DNA of 64,000 nt from Apus apus (lineage: Eukaryota; Chordata; Aves; Apodiformes; Apodidae). Of this stretch, positions 52,606-64,000 are shown piece by piece. The position numbers and the translations under genes are program-made. The stretch covers positions 168,236,274-168,300,273 of the forward strand of contig NC_067282.1 in NCBI RefSeq assembly GCF_020740795.1. Direction: 5' to 3'. The notes beneath the pieces were generated by a model. That model saw nothing but the letters and a program-made list of their open reading frames with translations, made no database searches and had not been told where the DNA came from. Each line of letters begins with the position of its first letter. The first letter of the stretch is position 1.

Positions 52606-53674
52606 CAGACAACTCAAGATCAACAGAATGGAAGCCATAAATATGTCCTGTCTTCCAAGAGTTGAAAGACTTTATATCATCACATGAACTATTAAAATAT
52701 CTTCCTTCAGCTGGCCTACTGTTATGCTAAACCGATGTTTCAAAATGTTGGGTGTGTTTCTGTATCCCTCATCACTCCAGTGGATGTGTCCCCACGCTTC
52801 CTACGGTATGTAATTCATCAGTAAAAAGACCAGTCTGGAAGCCCCAGAGGGCAGAAATTTCTTGTCGGAGATTATCACCGATGACAATACATGGGAACCG
52901 ATCCAACACTGATGTGCATGGAGCTTCAACTCCCACTCGCACCAGGGGACTGGATACCCCTGGGGAACACTTGTTATTAGAAAACAAATGCAACACTCTA
53001 CATGTGACAGAGTAATTATACAAAAACTATTAACTGTCATTTATTAATAATTTTTCAAAATTACACTAGATGTTTATTTGTAACTCACAAAACTATGAGC
53101 TGATGACATCTTCTATACGTACTTGCTTGGGACCCTGCTTCATTAGTAGCACATTTGCATACCCGTGGCTCCCACAGGACTGGTTTGGATCATGTTGTAT
53201 TTGATATATAATGCCAGCTGTTTGACATTTGCCACCTCTCCCCTCTCAATATTCTCAGAAAAGGCAAGCTATGTCAGAAAAGGCAAGGAAGTGAAAAAGT
53301 GGGTACTATTGTACTTCCCATGTATGAGGTGAAATGAGCCATTAAAAATGGTGTATTAGCTATTATTTAAAGCAAATTGGTAATAACACTGCAGATTCTT
53401 ACCTAATAATGACTACAATCACCACTATCCATACAATCCCCCTTCAAAACAGGTTAACACTTGTCTTTATGCTGGATTATAAGGGTGAAAAATGCACCTT
53501 AACTGCAAAATAATGTTTTACCTCTACCCCAGCCAATTCTGAAACTGTTCAATATTTGAGTGAACATGTTAAAAAGGAGCAGCCAAAGAAAAACAACCCA
53601 ATAACTGGGATTTGTGGAGTGAGTTTTAAGACATTTTAAAATGTAGGGTTGCTAGGTAAAAAGTAATTTTGCAC

Positions 53675-53701
53675 TGTTTTGTTTTTGTTTTGTTTTGTTT
53701 T
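53675..53701 (+). repeat. (GTTTT)n simple repeat
   Basis: Five GTTTT-type units, one with an extra T. Confidence 0.9.
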
Positions 53702-54918
53702 CATATTACTGCTGTTAATTCTACTCTATGTCCTTATTCAAATCATTCTCTGTACAGTAAAATTGTACCTCTGTACAGAGGCACTGTTGAAACCACACTA
53801 ACCCTGGCCTTGCAGATGAGACTTGTGTACCTTGACATGAAATTAACAGAGGTGGAAAGAGAAGAAGAAATCTGGAATAAATGCTGCTTGACACTCAAAC
53901 CTAGAGGCAAGAGCAGAGAACAACATTTGATAGTCTCAAGGACGTGGTCTTTGGCACGATTGTGAGGTTTCAAAGGGAGGAATGTGGAAGCAGGCCTCCT
54001 CCCTATGCTCAGATGTTGGTCAAGGACACAGCAGCATTCCAGGATGGATGAGCTGAATGGCTGTAGGTTGAGAAGTCTCTGAGTTATTAGGAACACAGTG
54101 GTACAACTGCTGTAAAAAATTTTCTCCTGTGCAGATGCTGCTCTCTTATTAGGCCCCTTTACAAAGCAGCCCAGCCTGTATCTGCTGTAACAACGTATAT
54201 AAGCTCCAGCAGTCTTGGTTTCTGTCAAAGCTGTATCAAGTGGGCTGAGCCCCTGTCACTTTGTACTCTCTCCTACAGCTATAGAAAACAACCCACTCCT
54301 GCTTGACCAAAGCCTGCAAAAAGCAGCTGCGTGTTCTGCAACACCAGTGAAACAGCGGGTTACTTGAAAAATACACAAGGAGTGGGGTAACACATTCTGT
54401 GGTATTTCCATTTGGGAAATTAAATAATATGTAGGATTAATGTAAAGGGAAATGGGTCATTTATTTCCTAGCTAAAAAAATGCAGTCTCAGTCATCCAGA
54501 TGTACTCACAGTTCTGAAGGACAGGTTGTGACCAATAAAAATAAACAAGCACCTTCTTGTAACCCTTCATTCCCTCCATCCAAAAAAGATGTTTAATAAA
54601 GGTGCATTTTACTTTTGCAACAACTAACTTCTGACTTATGTCTAAGACCAACTTCATCATCCTTTGCTCTGAGGATATGCTGTAGGAAAATACTACATTA
54701 AAAATATTTATATTGAGGAATTTAAAGAACTGAGAAAAACTGCAGGACATGACAGGGTATTGCTTCTGTATGTTTCTAAAGTGCTTTTAACAAAAAGAAA
54801 AATATTGTACCTTTATATAGATTAAACTGTTATAGTAGAGTTTCACACACCTCATCAGGAAAAAAAAAAAAGTCTCTTGTGAAGTTAATGTGGGTTTATT
54901 TTTTTCACTTCTTTCTCC

Positions 54919-55412
54919 TTCCAACTCTGGAGCCCCCAACATAGGAAGGACATGCAGCTCATGGAGAAAGGTCAGAGAAGGACTACGAAGATGATCCAAG
55001 GGCTGGAGCATCTCTCTTGCAAGGACAGGCTGAGAGAATTGGGGCTGTTCAGCCTGGAGAAGAGATGGCTCTGGGGAAACCTTCTGGCAGCCTTCCTGTG
55101 CCTGAAAGGGCCTACAGAAAAGATGGGGAGGTACTTTTTACAAGGGCTTGTAGTGAAAGGACAAGGAGCAATAGATCAAAACTGGAAGAGGGGAGATTTA
55201 GGTTAGACATTAGGAGGAAATTCTTTAGTGTGAGGGTGATGAGACACTGGAACAGGTTGCTCAGGGAAGCTGTGGAAGCCCCATTCCTGGAAGTGTTCAA
55301 GACCAGGCTGGATGGGGCTCTGAGCAACCTGATCTAGTGGGAGGTGTCCCTGTCCATGCAGGGAGGTTGGAACTAGATGATCTTCCAACTCAAACCATTC
55401 TATGATTCTGTG
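54919..55412 (+). mobile_element. CR1 LINE 3' end, about 0.5 kb
   Basis: Plus-strand CR1: the end of ORF2 (CAAGGACAGGCTGAGAGAAT, LEKRW-type coding text) through the 3' UTR to the terminus CCATTCTATGATTCTGTG. It includes the GACACTGGAACAGGTTGCTC block. Confidence 0.95.
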
Positions 55413-55840
55413 CGCAACCCAACCCATAGCACTATTCATCTGTCAAACAGAAAAGGTACAATTGCTTTTAAATCATGATAATCTGAGCCCTTAGTTTCAG
55501 ACTTCCTGTTTTAAGGAATATTTGAAGTATTCAAAAAGCTTTTAGGAAAAGCATGAAAATACCAAAGTAATCAAAACTGCTGCACTTCATCATCTGTTTA
55601 AGCGTTTGCATATGTAACTAATTGTAAAAAATTACCACAGACATTTGATCTGTGTTTGAGGCAGCACAGACAGGACACAGAACATCCCTAAAACTGTGGA
55701 TGAAATGCAAAGAGTAAATTGATTTTCATTACCTTGCAGACCTGGGGATCCCCAAAGCAGGACCTGGGCAGCAGCACACAAGCAGGGATGCAGGCACTGT
55801 GAAGCTTGGTCCTTGCTAGAGGGTCACCAAACCTGCTGTT

Positions 55841-56218
55841 TTTAGGGGTCAGTACTGGGTCCAGTCCTGTTCAAAGTGTTGATTGATGATCTAGGTGAAG
55901 GGACAGAATGTACCCTCAGCAGATTTGCTGATAATACAAAATTAGGAGGATTGGCTGACATGCCAGAAGGCTGTGCTGCCATTCAGCATGACCTGGACAG
56001 ACTTGAGAGCTGGGCAGAGAGGAACCTAATGAAGTTCAAAAAGGGCAAGTGCAGAGTGCTCTATATGGGGGAAGAACAACCCCGTGTACCAGTACAAGTT
56101 AGGAGTTGACTTGCTGGAAAGCAGGTCTGGGGGAAAATACCTGGAAGCCATGGTGGACCATGAGCCAAAAATATGCCCTTGCAGCCAAGAGGGCAAATGC
56201 CATCCTGGGGTGCATTAC
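55841..56218 (+). mobile_element. CR1 LINE internal RT fragment, cut by an LTR-like segment
   Basis: Plus-strand ORF2 text translates with one main frame from 55876 ([20 protein letters not shown] ...). The RT box reads FADN rather than FADD, so a catalytic Asp is lost. The homology stops exactly at 56218, where the next element begins with TGTCATGG. The 3' part of this CR1 was not found beyond that element. It is a separate copy from the CR1 just upstream. Confidence 0.9.
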
Positions 56219-57115
56219 TGTCATGGTTTGGGCCCAACACGACAACAAAGGAACAGCCCCATGGTCCCTCACTCAACTTCCCCCCCAGACACACTCTGGG
56301 ATGAGGAGGACAAAGCTCATGGTTTGAGACAAAGGACAAGGAGGGTTCTTCACCAATTAAGGTCACGGGCAAAACAGATTTAACTTGGGGAAAAACAATA
56401 ATTTAATCTCACACTCATCAAACACACACAGGACACAGACAACACACAGAGCAGGGCTTGCATATGTTACCCCACCCCTCCCTTCTTCCCGGGCCCAAAT
56501 CACTTTGTTCCCAGTTTCTCTCCCTCCTTCGCCCCAGCAGCACAGGGGGACAGGGGATGGGGTTTAGAGTCAGTTCACAGGCTGGTGGTTCCTGCCGCAC
56601 CATCTTCCTCAGGAAGGATTCCTTACAGTCCTTCCCTGCTTCCCCATAGGGTCCCTCCCACGGGAGAGAGTCCTCCACGAACCTCTCCTTCATGAGTCCT
56701 TCCCACGAGGTCTGGAGCTGCTCCAGCCTGGGCTTCCCACAGAGTCACGGGCTGCTTCGGGAACAAACTCCCCTCGCGCCAGGGTCTTCCACAGCTGCGC
56801 AGTCAGAGTCCACAGGCAGCAAATCCTCTGGCCACAAAATCCAAGTCCAGTGGCCCAGTTCACCCCTCCTGGCACCTTCAGGGAATGTTCCCCCACATTC
56901 TTTCACGACTGCAGGGGGACAGCTGCCATCTCGCCATGGGTTGCAGGGAAACTTCTGCTTGGGCACCTTCTTTCCCTTCTTCCTCACCAACCACCAGCAC
57001 CGCTCTCCTCTTCCAGCACAGCTCTTCTCCCCCAGCACAACTCTTCTTTTTTCTTCAAGTGCTTCTCTGCAATGAAAGCTGACATAAAAAAATATCTTCC
57101 TGTATTATCCATGCC
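56219..57115 (-). mobile_element. Probable endogenous-retrovirus solo LTR inserted in CR1
   Basis: On the minus strand it ends ...CCCAAACCATGACA, a terminus I associate with common avian ERV LTRs, with an ATTAAA hexamer at 56402-56407 in the expected place upstream. The 5' part is purine- and G-rich. The left boundary is sharp because it interrupts a CR1. The right boundary (about 57115) is approximate. Open frames across it are not retroviral genes. Confidence 0.6.
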
Positions 57116-58810
57116 ATAAGCAAGGAAGTTTCTTAATGTTATCTCTTTGAATGGCAGCTCCCTTGCAGTTTTCAAATACTTATGGCCTTTTGTTCAAATG
57201 TTCAAAACCACCAGATCAACACATTCTTTTTACACATGCCATTTTCTTGCCTTTACAGAAGAGATTTTAACACTGTCAACTGCCCTGTTTATTAATAGTG
57301 ATGAATATAGTTGATAAATCCACTTCTTTCTGAAAATTTGCCTGATTTTATTTGCCTGATAACCCTAGACAAGAGAAAAAAGCAGGCAGTATCAGATGAC
57401 TGAAATAAAAGAAGGAACATTTGATACCATAGGATATGCAAAACCACTGGGAGATTCTCAGGATCTTCTTTTTCAGATGGTTAAGTGTCTCACCTAGAAA
57501 TTTATATTACAGATCACCTTGTCTTGTTGAATAAATTCAGCACACTTGTTGGGTGAACTGTAGGCAAACATACAGTAACAATCAATAGAGTGGGAATACC
57601 CACATCAGGTTAGCTTCCCATAGAACTGCTGTTTTTTGCCAATAACTTACAGTTCTTCAGACGTTTCCCTTCCCACTCTAAAAGGTGCTGATACTAATTT
57701 CTTGCCGGTGTGTGAAAACACTTAGAAACAAAGGTAACTGTACACAGGAAGCTGGAATTGGGTATATGCAGAGCTCTAGGATGCTCAAGTAAGCAAACGT
57801 CTGCTGGGAGGGAAATGTCTGCAGCTTAGATCTAGTGATACTGAAACTTCATTGTAACTACAGCAGATGGTATTTCAGACACAGACATAAGCACCCAGCA
57901 CCATTTAAGAAACATGCCTGACAGCCAGCTGCTACTTGGAAAGTTTTCCATAGGCTCTGTGTCATATTTGCAGATGTTTTTAGTACTGTGGCAGATGTAA
58001 AATAGTTTCTAGAGATAGTATCTCTAGAACTGATAAAAATAAGTCTATCATACTGTAGTATGATAAAACACATAAATACAAAAAAGGCGAACTTTTAACT
58101 TGCTTCATTCCTCCTTGAAAATACTCTAATAGAAACCATGCTGTTTTAAACAGAGGAAATTAGAGACATTTAGGACATTCAATTACTCTACCCTGAGTTC
58201 TGTATGACATCAAGTCAATGAGACAGTAACTATGTTAAGTCATTTAGTTTGTCCGGTTATGTCAATAAAAGAGGAGGCAAAGTGTTTTGAGTGAATAAAA
58301 CTAAGTTAGTTTGGCACCACATTTTTGACTTTACAAAGCATATGCATTATCCATTCTCCTACTCTTGTTGGATCTAAAGAAAACCTAGAGAAAAAGGCAA
58401 ATAATAAAAATAAATAATAACATTATACTGAATTTTATTTTTTGTACTTGTGCTTTATTCACTGAAAAAAAACCACCTTAATAACTTGTCCTCAGGAAAA
58501 GCACAAAAAAGGCAGTAGTCTTTCTCAAAGTTCTAGAACAATGGCAAGTCAGCAAAGGCATTTAACATGATCATTGTGAAGAAATTCTCAGTGACTGAGC
58601 TCTAGATTTTAAAAGTCAAGTTTTATGAGCTTTTCAGGAGACACAAATTTGACTTAGGGTGAAAGGCTTTACTTAAAATAAGGTTTCTCCTTATAGCCAA
58701 GAAAGCCATCACTGCTTGCCTGATGACATCCTTGTAGGAAGCTGAGTCCCTGAAACAGAGAATGAGGTAGCACTGGAGTATTCAAACTTAGGTAAGTGAA
58801 ACTAAAACAA

Positions 58811-59637
58811 GTCATAGAATCATTGGATGGTTGAGGTTGGAAAGGACCTTAAAGATAGCCTAGTTCCAACCCCTCTGCCATGAGCCAGGACACCTTCCAC
58901 TAGACCAGGTTGCTCAAAGCCCCATCCAGCCTGGATTCAAACACTTCCAGGGAGGGGGCACCCGCAGCTTCCCTGGGCAACCTGTTCCAGAGTCTCACCA
59001 CGCTCACAGGAAAGCATGTCTTCCCAAAATCTAATCTAAATTTAACCTCTTTCAGACTGAAATCATTCCCCCTTGTCCTATCACCACATGACCTTGGAAA
59101 AAATTCCCACGCCAGCTTTCCTGTAGGCCCCTTCAGGTACTGGAAGGTCAGTATAAAGTCTCCCCAGAGCCTTCTCTTCTCCAGGCTGAACAGTCACAAC
59201 TCTCTTAGCCTGTCTTCATAGGAGAGGTGCTCCAGCCATCTGATCATCTTTGTGGCCCTTCTCTGGACTCTTTCCAGGAGCTGCATGTCCTTCTTATGTT
59301 GCAAGCCCCTGAACTGGACACAATACTCCAGATGGGGTCTCATAAGAGTGGAATTGCAGGGTAGAATCACCTCCCTTGACCTGCTTGCCACACTTCTTCT
59401 GATGCAGCCCAGGATACAGTTGGCTTTCTGGGCTGCAAGCGCACATGCTGGCTCATGCTGAGCTTCTCTTCAACCAGCACTCCCAGGTCCTTCACCTCAG
59501 GGCTGTTCTCAGTCCTGTCTCTCCTGTATTTGTGTTTGGGATTACTCCTACACATACGCAGGACCTTGCACTTAGCCTTGTTGAACTTCACGCAGTTTGC
59601 ATAGTCCTACCTCTCAACCCTGTTATGGAGTTCATGG
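58811..59637 (-). mobile_element. CR1 LINE, 0.8 kb, 3' end and ORF2 C-terminus
   Basis: Minus-strand CR1: terminus GTCATAGAATCATTGGATGG, then the 3' UTR, then ORF2 C-terminal text ([22 protein letters not shown]) in 59391-59194, up to a 5' truncation near 59637. It lies within 0.5 kb of the ZFC3H1 CpG island. Confidence 0.95.
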
Positions 59638-60084
59638 AATTGCTTTACCCTCTCCAATGCTCACTTTTCACTCTTATCACATATTAAGGCTAATCTGGAA
59701 TTCAAAGCAACTATAAGTTGCGAGCACCTCCCAGAAACATTTTAAAAAAATTAACTGCAGTTTATCTACCGAGAGGGAGCTGGCAGGTTAATGATGCCTC
59801 CTGCACTGCCAGGACAGTGGCTGCTTTTCCTTCTTTACAAGTCTCTGCACCGTTTGGAGGCAGACAGGGAACGGGCCCCACCAAAAGAGAAATGATGTGT
59901 GGCGCAGGGGAACAGGCACCCACATGATGTCCAGGTGGACCTGTGCCCCAGAAGGGCCGCGGTTGACAATGGCCCGGACGGTGCTAAGGAAGTTGCCATC
60001 GACACTGCTGCGGCAGAAAGCAGCAGAGGGCTGGTCAGCACCCCTGCACAACTCCCCAGCTCCCCACACTCGCTTCGCCTCAAC

Positions 60085-60095
60085 AAGATGGCGGC
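60085..60095 (+). promoter_or_regulatory. YY1-type site AAGATGGCGGC
   Basis: An exact match to the remembered YY1 core consensus. The ATG inside it (60088) opens a long frame. Confidence 0.65.
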
Positions 60096-60117
60096 CTTCC
60101 CTTTCGCCTCCTTTACC

Positions 60118-60128
60118 AACATGGCGGC
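60118..60128 (+). promoter_or_regulatory. Second YY1-type site AACATGGCGGC
   Basis: Same orientation, 33 bp after the first and in the same reading frame (ATG at 60121), with one mismatch from the stronger site. Confidence 0.55.
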
Positions 60129-60220
60129 TCGGCCCCCATTGGTATCCGCCGCCCGGAGCAGCCTCCCCATAGGCCCAGCCGCCTTCCCCGCCCTCAGCCT
60201 CGCACGGCCTGGAGCAGAGA

Positions 60221-60234
60221 ACTACACTACCCAG
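60221..60234 (+). promoter_or_regulatory. ZNF143/THAP11-type site (ACTACACTACCCAG)
   Basis: Resembles the ACTACA(A/T)(A/T)TCCCAG element common in CpG-island promoters, with two differences in the spacer. Binding is inferred from the motif only. Confidence 0.45.
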
Positions 60235-60452
60235 GAGAACCCGCCCCCAGGAGTCCCCTCTCCCTCCTTTTTTCCCAGGCGTCACTCACGTCTTCCCCTC
60301 CCGCTGAGCCAGGACGGGGCGCGGCCTCGCGGCAGCCGGGGCGGGACGGGGCGGGGCAGGGCGGGCGGCGGCCGCTTGCGCAGGAAACGAAAGCGGCGGA
60401 GCGGCCGGGGCGGGCCCTGCTGTGCCTCGGCGAGACCGTTGGCCTGGGCCCC

Positions 60453-61050
60453 ATGGCGGCCGCGGAGGCGGCGGCCGCGCCTGCGGAGGCGGCGCTGGAT
60501 CCTAGCGGGCTCTCCCCGAAGGAAGAAGGGGAGCTGGAAGACGGTGAAATCAGCGACGACGACAGCAGCGTCTTCGGGCCCAGTGGCGGCGGCGGTGGCT
60601 CCGAGCCCGGCGGTGGCCTCGTCAGCAGCAGGCCCTACTCGAGGCGCAGGCCGCCTCCCGGCCTCCGCGAGGGCATCTCCCTCTCCTCCTCCGGCCGGCG
60701 CTTCCCCCGCTCGCGGCACCAGCCCCCGCCGGAGATGGGGCACCCGCACGGCCACGGCGGGTATCGGCCCAAGGACTCGTTCCGCTCCCATCCGCCGCCC
60801 ATGCCGGCGCCGCGGATATCGTCGGGCTCGCACTCCGAGACGGGCCCCCGGCTCTCTTTCTGGGAGCGCAGCCACAATGCCCTGGACCGGTACCGCTTCC
60901 GAGGCCGGCCCTACAGGGGAGGAGGGCGCTGGGGTAGGAGCCGAGGCGGCGGCGATCGGGGAGGTAACCCTCCGGGAAGGCCGCCCGGAGGGGGAGGCGG
61001 TTCCGGATTCGGTAGCAGCCAGGGCTGGAGGGAGCCCTCGCCTCGAAAAT
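60453..61050 (+). CDS. ZFC3H1: ZFC3H1 coding exon 1 (gene continues beyond window)
   Basis: ZFC3H1 is the large zinc-finger protein that links MTR4 and PABPN1 in the PAXT connection, directing polyadenylated nuclear RNAs to the exosome. This exon encodes its N-terminus: an Ala-rich start, the conserved acidic SGLSPKEEGELEDGEISDDD (residues 18-37), a Pro/Arg/Ser-rich linker, FWERSHNALDRYRFRGRPYRGG and an Arg-Gly-rich stretch, ending WREPSPRK at residue 199. The ATG lies in a CCCATGG context. The exon end is uncertain: T then GTATCC after 61050 keeps the human-like Lys-Ser phase but is a weak donor, while GTGAGA at 61064 is stronger and would add four residues. The frame stops at 61065-61067. 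No further coding exon was seen before 64000. Confidence 0.93.
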
Positions 61051-64000
61051 GTATCCTTGAGACGTGAGAGGGAGCAAAGGCGGGGAGGCCGCTCGGCCGG
61101 GGTGGGCCTGGGTGTGCTAGAGCTGCCAAGCCCTGGGAAGCGACGCTTTTTCCTCCTGTTTTGGCTCTAGGATTGCCGTAGGGGTTCCGGAGCGAGGCTC
61201 TAGGATTGCTGTAGGGGTTACGGAGCGAGGCCCGCCCTCCAGTCCCAGGGGCTGGCTGGGGCAGCCGGCCCTGCTTCTCCAGGACAGGCTCCTGGGAATC
61301 CGGCTTACTGCCGTGACCTGGCTTGCAACCTAGCCGACCAGTCCCGTGTAGGAAAAAAGAAAGTGTAGGCTTGAAACAAAGCCTTAGCCGATTGAATCCC
61401 AGGTAGCTGCTTTTCTAGCCCGAAGTGCGAGTATTGTGAAGCGGGGTCAGTCTTTCGTGCGGCAGTTTTAATGTATATAATTAAAGTGTCACAGTTGTAA
61501 AGCTAAAACCCTAAGCTTGTTAATTTCCCTTGTTGGGCAATGAAGGATCCACTGGTTTTTAAGTCTTTGCTTCCAGCCCTTCGGAGGCTGTTACACAGTA
61601 GCTCAAGCTAACTTTAAATCGAAGTTGAACGGGGACTTCAGAATGCACATAGTGTGGTTTATGTTGGAGTTTGGGTAACTTGGAAAAGCTCTAGTTCTCT
61701 ATAAAGCCATACTCTGCATTCTTTGGGGGATATTCTCCACTGATTGCTCTTAGAGTTAGTTAGGTGGCTTTTAACAGTTTAAGAAATTCTTTCCTTTAGG
61801 AGTAGGAACTGCCAGAGTTATGGAAAAAGCTGCTCTCTTTTTCCAGGTTTGCTATTTAAAAAGAACTGATGCCAAGTGTCATTTATGGGCAGCCTGATAC
61901 TAAAACTTGATGTAACTGCATTGTTGCTTAACTGAAAATATAGACAAGTGTAAAAACCACTGAGCTAGAGAACTAGTGGTTAAAATCTGTTTTCCTAAAT
62001 CTTAGTTTTTTATTGTCCGTTGTACCAGTAGTCAAAGGATGTGTGTTGTTTGCTTGACTCTGCTGCTTGATTCCAGGAACAGGAATTTTTCTCACTTGTG
62101 ACAACCCATAAGCTACTCACTGGATCCTTGTGTTACTTGAGATACAAGATTATTTATCCATGTAATTTTTTTAAAATGTGGAACATGTAAACTAGTGATA
62201 AAGATGCTTTTATTTAATCTCATCTGGTAAGGTTACAGGATTGTTGAAATTTCAGTAAGAACTCTTCGTTGGAGGATCTTATCTCGAGGCAGTAAGTGAA
62301 GATGTGATTTGCCTGAGGTCATGTAGTAAGACAGTTCTAGTGCTGAAAGTACATTTTAAGTCTCTTAATTTGCAGTGTTGCTCTGAGTACCAGAAAATTA
62401 TCCTATGTAATAAATAATTTGGAGGGCAAACATATAATCCTAAGCAGACCTTACAATGCTTGTTAATACTGATACAGCCTTCTTGCTTTTAATTAAAAGA
62501 GCATTTGGAAGCTGAGAATCCTATTTTTGAACTAAGAGCAGAAAATGAGGAAGATTTTTCTTTTTTCCCCTGATACCTAGGATGCACTTTTCTGTTTAAA
62601 CATGGTAGAGAAGGCTCTAATACTATTGCTTATTTATAAGTGACATTCGGTTTTTTATGGATCGTGCAGTTAAGGAAGGCCCATGATTTTCTCTCAGTGT
62701 AAGTTCTTTTCTGTGTTTTTCATATCCTTGCTGCCTGAAGGAGTCAATATGACAGGATTCCTAAATACTGAGGTACCTCCATGTTGCTAATGTTAATGGA
62801 GTAGGGGGCATAGTTCATTGAAATGTGACTTCATATGAGACCTTCACATCAACTGGTACAAGTTCTGGCCTGGAGTGGTATTTGTAATTCCCCCAGAAGG
62901 CAAAATGTTTAAGTGCTGAGAGAGAGATGGCTTATTTAAAAATTCTTTGGAAATAGTGCTTTATAGAAGTACATGTATAAATGGAGCAAGTGAACCAGAG
63001 GAGCACTTCAAGAATTCTTGTTACTTTTCTTTGGATATTAGCTTTTAATGGGCTTTTCTCTTTTAGTTCCTAGCAACTTCAACACAAAGCTTTTGGGTAG
63101 TCGTTCCTCAGCAATTCTTGCATAGGGAATTGTGCAATTTTGAGTCTGAAATATGGAACCAAAATGTGACTTTCTGCTTCCATTGAATTTGAACTTTTCA
63201 CAGCATACATTTTTTTGCACTTCTAACCCACAGTTTCTTTAATTGGACTTTTTTTTTTAAATTCCTTTGTTGTATAATGAAGTTTCTCTTGAGTTGATGA
63301 AATAATACTTTTGAATGTATATGTGCCTGTCTGCCTTTCATAGCACTCCATATAGTTTTTCAGTCTGTGCGTAGAGCCACATGTAAAAAGATTTCTACAT
63401 ATGTGAAACACAGAATTTCTGCTTTATGCCATTGTGGGAGTTCTAGCAATTTTATTATCCTAAGCACAGAAAACATCTAAAAGTTTTGTCTTCTTGCACA
63501 ACTCCAGATAACTTCAGAAGCTATCGCAATATTTCAACATTAAATACTAGCTGCTTGTTTTATAAATTATGTTTAATCACATAAGTAGCATCAAACTTCC
63601 CTGTGACTCACAAAATCACTAATGGAGTTGCCTTTTTGGAAGTAGAAATGTGTTGGAAATTAATTTGGCAAATATACTTGCTGTATAATTTGTTGCTATA
63701 CTGCACACACCTCTTAGTATTTTCAGCATATTTATAGGTTGTTTGATTACCTTCTGGCTTTTAATAGTTGGTCTTTGCTAGTTTCTCCTTTTTGTGCTGA
63801 AGCTTAAGTAAGTGTTGTATATTAAAACATTCCTTGATATTACAGAAGTTGTTTTTCTGGCATGACTACCAAGATTCTTCTTACTTATGTTAGAAGTTAA
63901 CATAGCAAAACATCCAAGTTTTTAATGCATGTTGTGAGCAGAAGACCAATATAAAGCTATCTTTCTCAGGATTCAATATGTCTACATTCAGAGGACACCT
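61051..64000 (+). other. ZFC3H1: ZFC3H1 intron 1 (partial)
   Basis: The first 250 bp or so are still GC-rich and hold a near-repeat (CTAGGATTGC about 61168 and again about 61201). The rest is AT-rich with no repeat family or exon recognised. Confidence 0.75.

Larger units (their letters stand above)
59940..60452 (+). promoter_or_regulatory. ZFC3H1: ZFC3H1 CpG-island promoter / 5' UTR
   Basis: A GC-rich, CpG-dense block runs from about 59940 into exon 1. It contains two ATGGCGGC elements, an inverted CCAAT (ATTGG, 60138-60142) and an ACTACA..CCCAG element, and no TATA box. YY1 sites of this form usually sit at or just after the start site, which places transcription start near 60070-60120 by inference. 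In mammals this promoter is shared with divergent THAP2; no coding exon is seen on the minus strand here. Confidence 0.7.

Noticed and set aside
56418-57175. Frames inside the LTR-like segment at 56.2-57.1 kb, considered as retroviral genes
   Set aside because: They show no recognisable retroviral domain, and the segment has LTR-like ends and signals rather than an internal coding region.
59788-60285. A 165-codon minus-strand frame upstream of ZFC3H1, considered as a divergent THAP2 first exon
   Set aside because: No THAP zinc-ligand pattern is present, the composition is typical of CpG-island frames, and it does not resemble THAP2.

Overview
The window is nuclear DNA from a bird. It has small vertebrate-type exons in AT-rich introns, three CpG-island promoters, and many fragments of CR1 LINEs, the dominant avian retrotransposon, with their typical 3' ends built on ATTCTATGATTCT. 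Three LTR-like segments of avian endogenous-retrovirus type and one decayed Harbinger-like transposase fragment are also present. The species cannot be fixed from the sequence.

Three genes are identified. RAB21 (minus strand, CDS 239-11694) is complete at seven coding exons and 221 residues; its 3' UTR runs off the left edge. TMEM19 (minus strand, CDS 26843-38542) is complete at six coding exons and 336 residues. ZFC3H1 (plus strand) starts at 60453; only its first coding exon and part of intron 1 are present. The order RAB21 - TMEM19 - ZFC3H1, with ZFC3H1 opposite in strand, matches human 12q21, except that THAP2, which lies between TMEM19 and ZFC3H1 in human, was not found here.

Layout: 1-12.7 kb is RAB21 and its CpG island, which carries a 250-bp pentamer array upstream of the gene. 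12.7-25 kb is intergenic DNA with two short CR1 tails. About 25-39.6 kb is TMEM19, with a 1.7-kb CR1 in one intron. 39.6-59.9 kb is a repeat-rich intergenic region with CR1 fragments, LTR-like segments and the transposase fossil. 59.9-64 kb is the ZFC3H1 promoter, exon 1 and part of intron 1.

The genes do not form a pathway. RAB21 is an early-endosome GTPase, TMEM19 a DUF92-family membrane protein, and ZFC3H1 a nuclear exosome adaptor; their neighbourhood reflects conserved synteny. No new multi-gene system was found. The best leads are the switch-region-like pentamer array, the Harbinger-like fossil, the missing THAP2, and the overlapping upstream frame at ZFC3H1. Exon joins were read by eye and checked by reading-frame continuity and by remembered human orthologues; no alignment was run.
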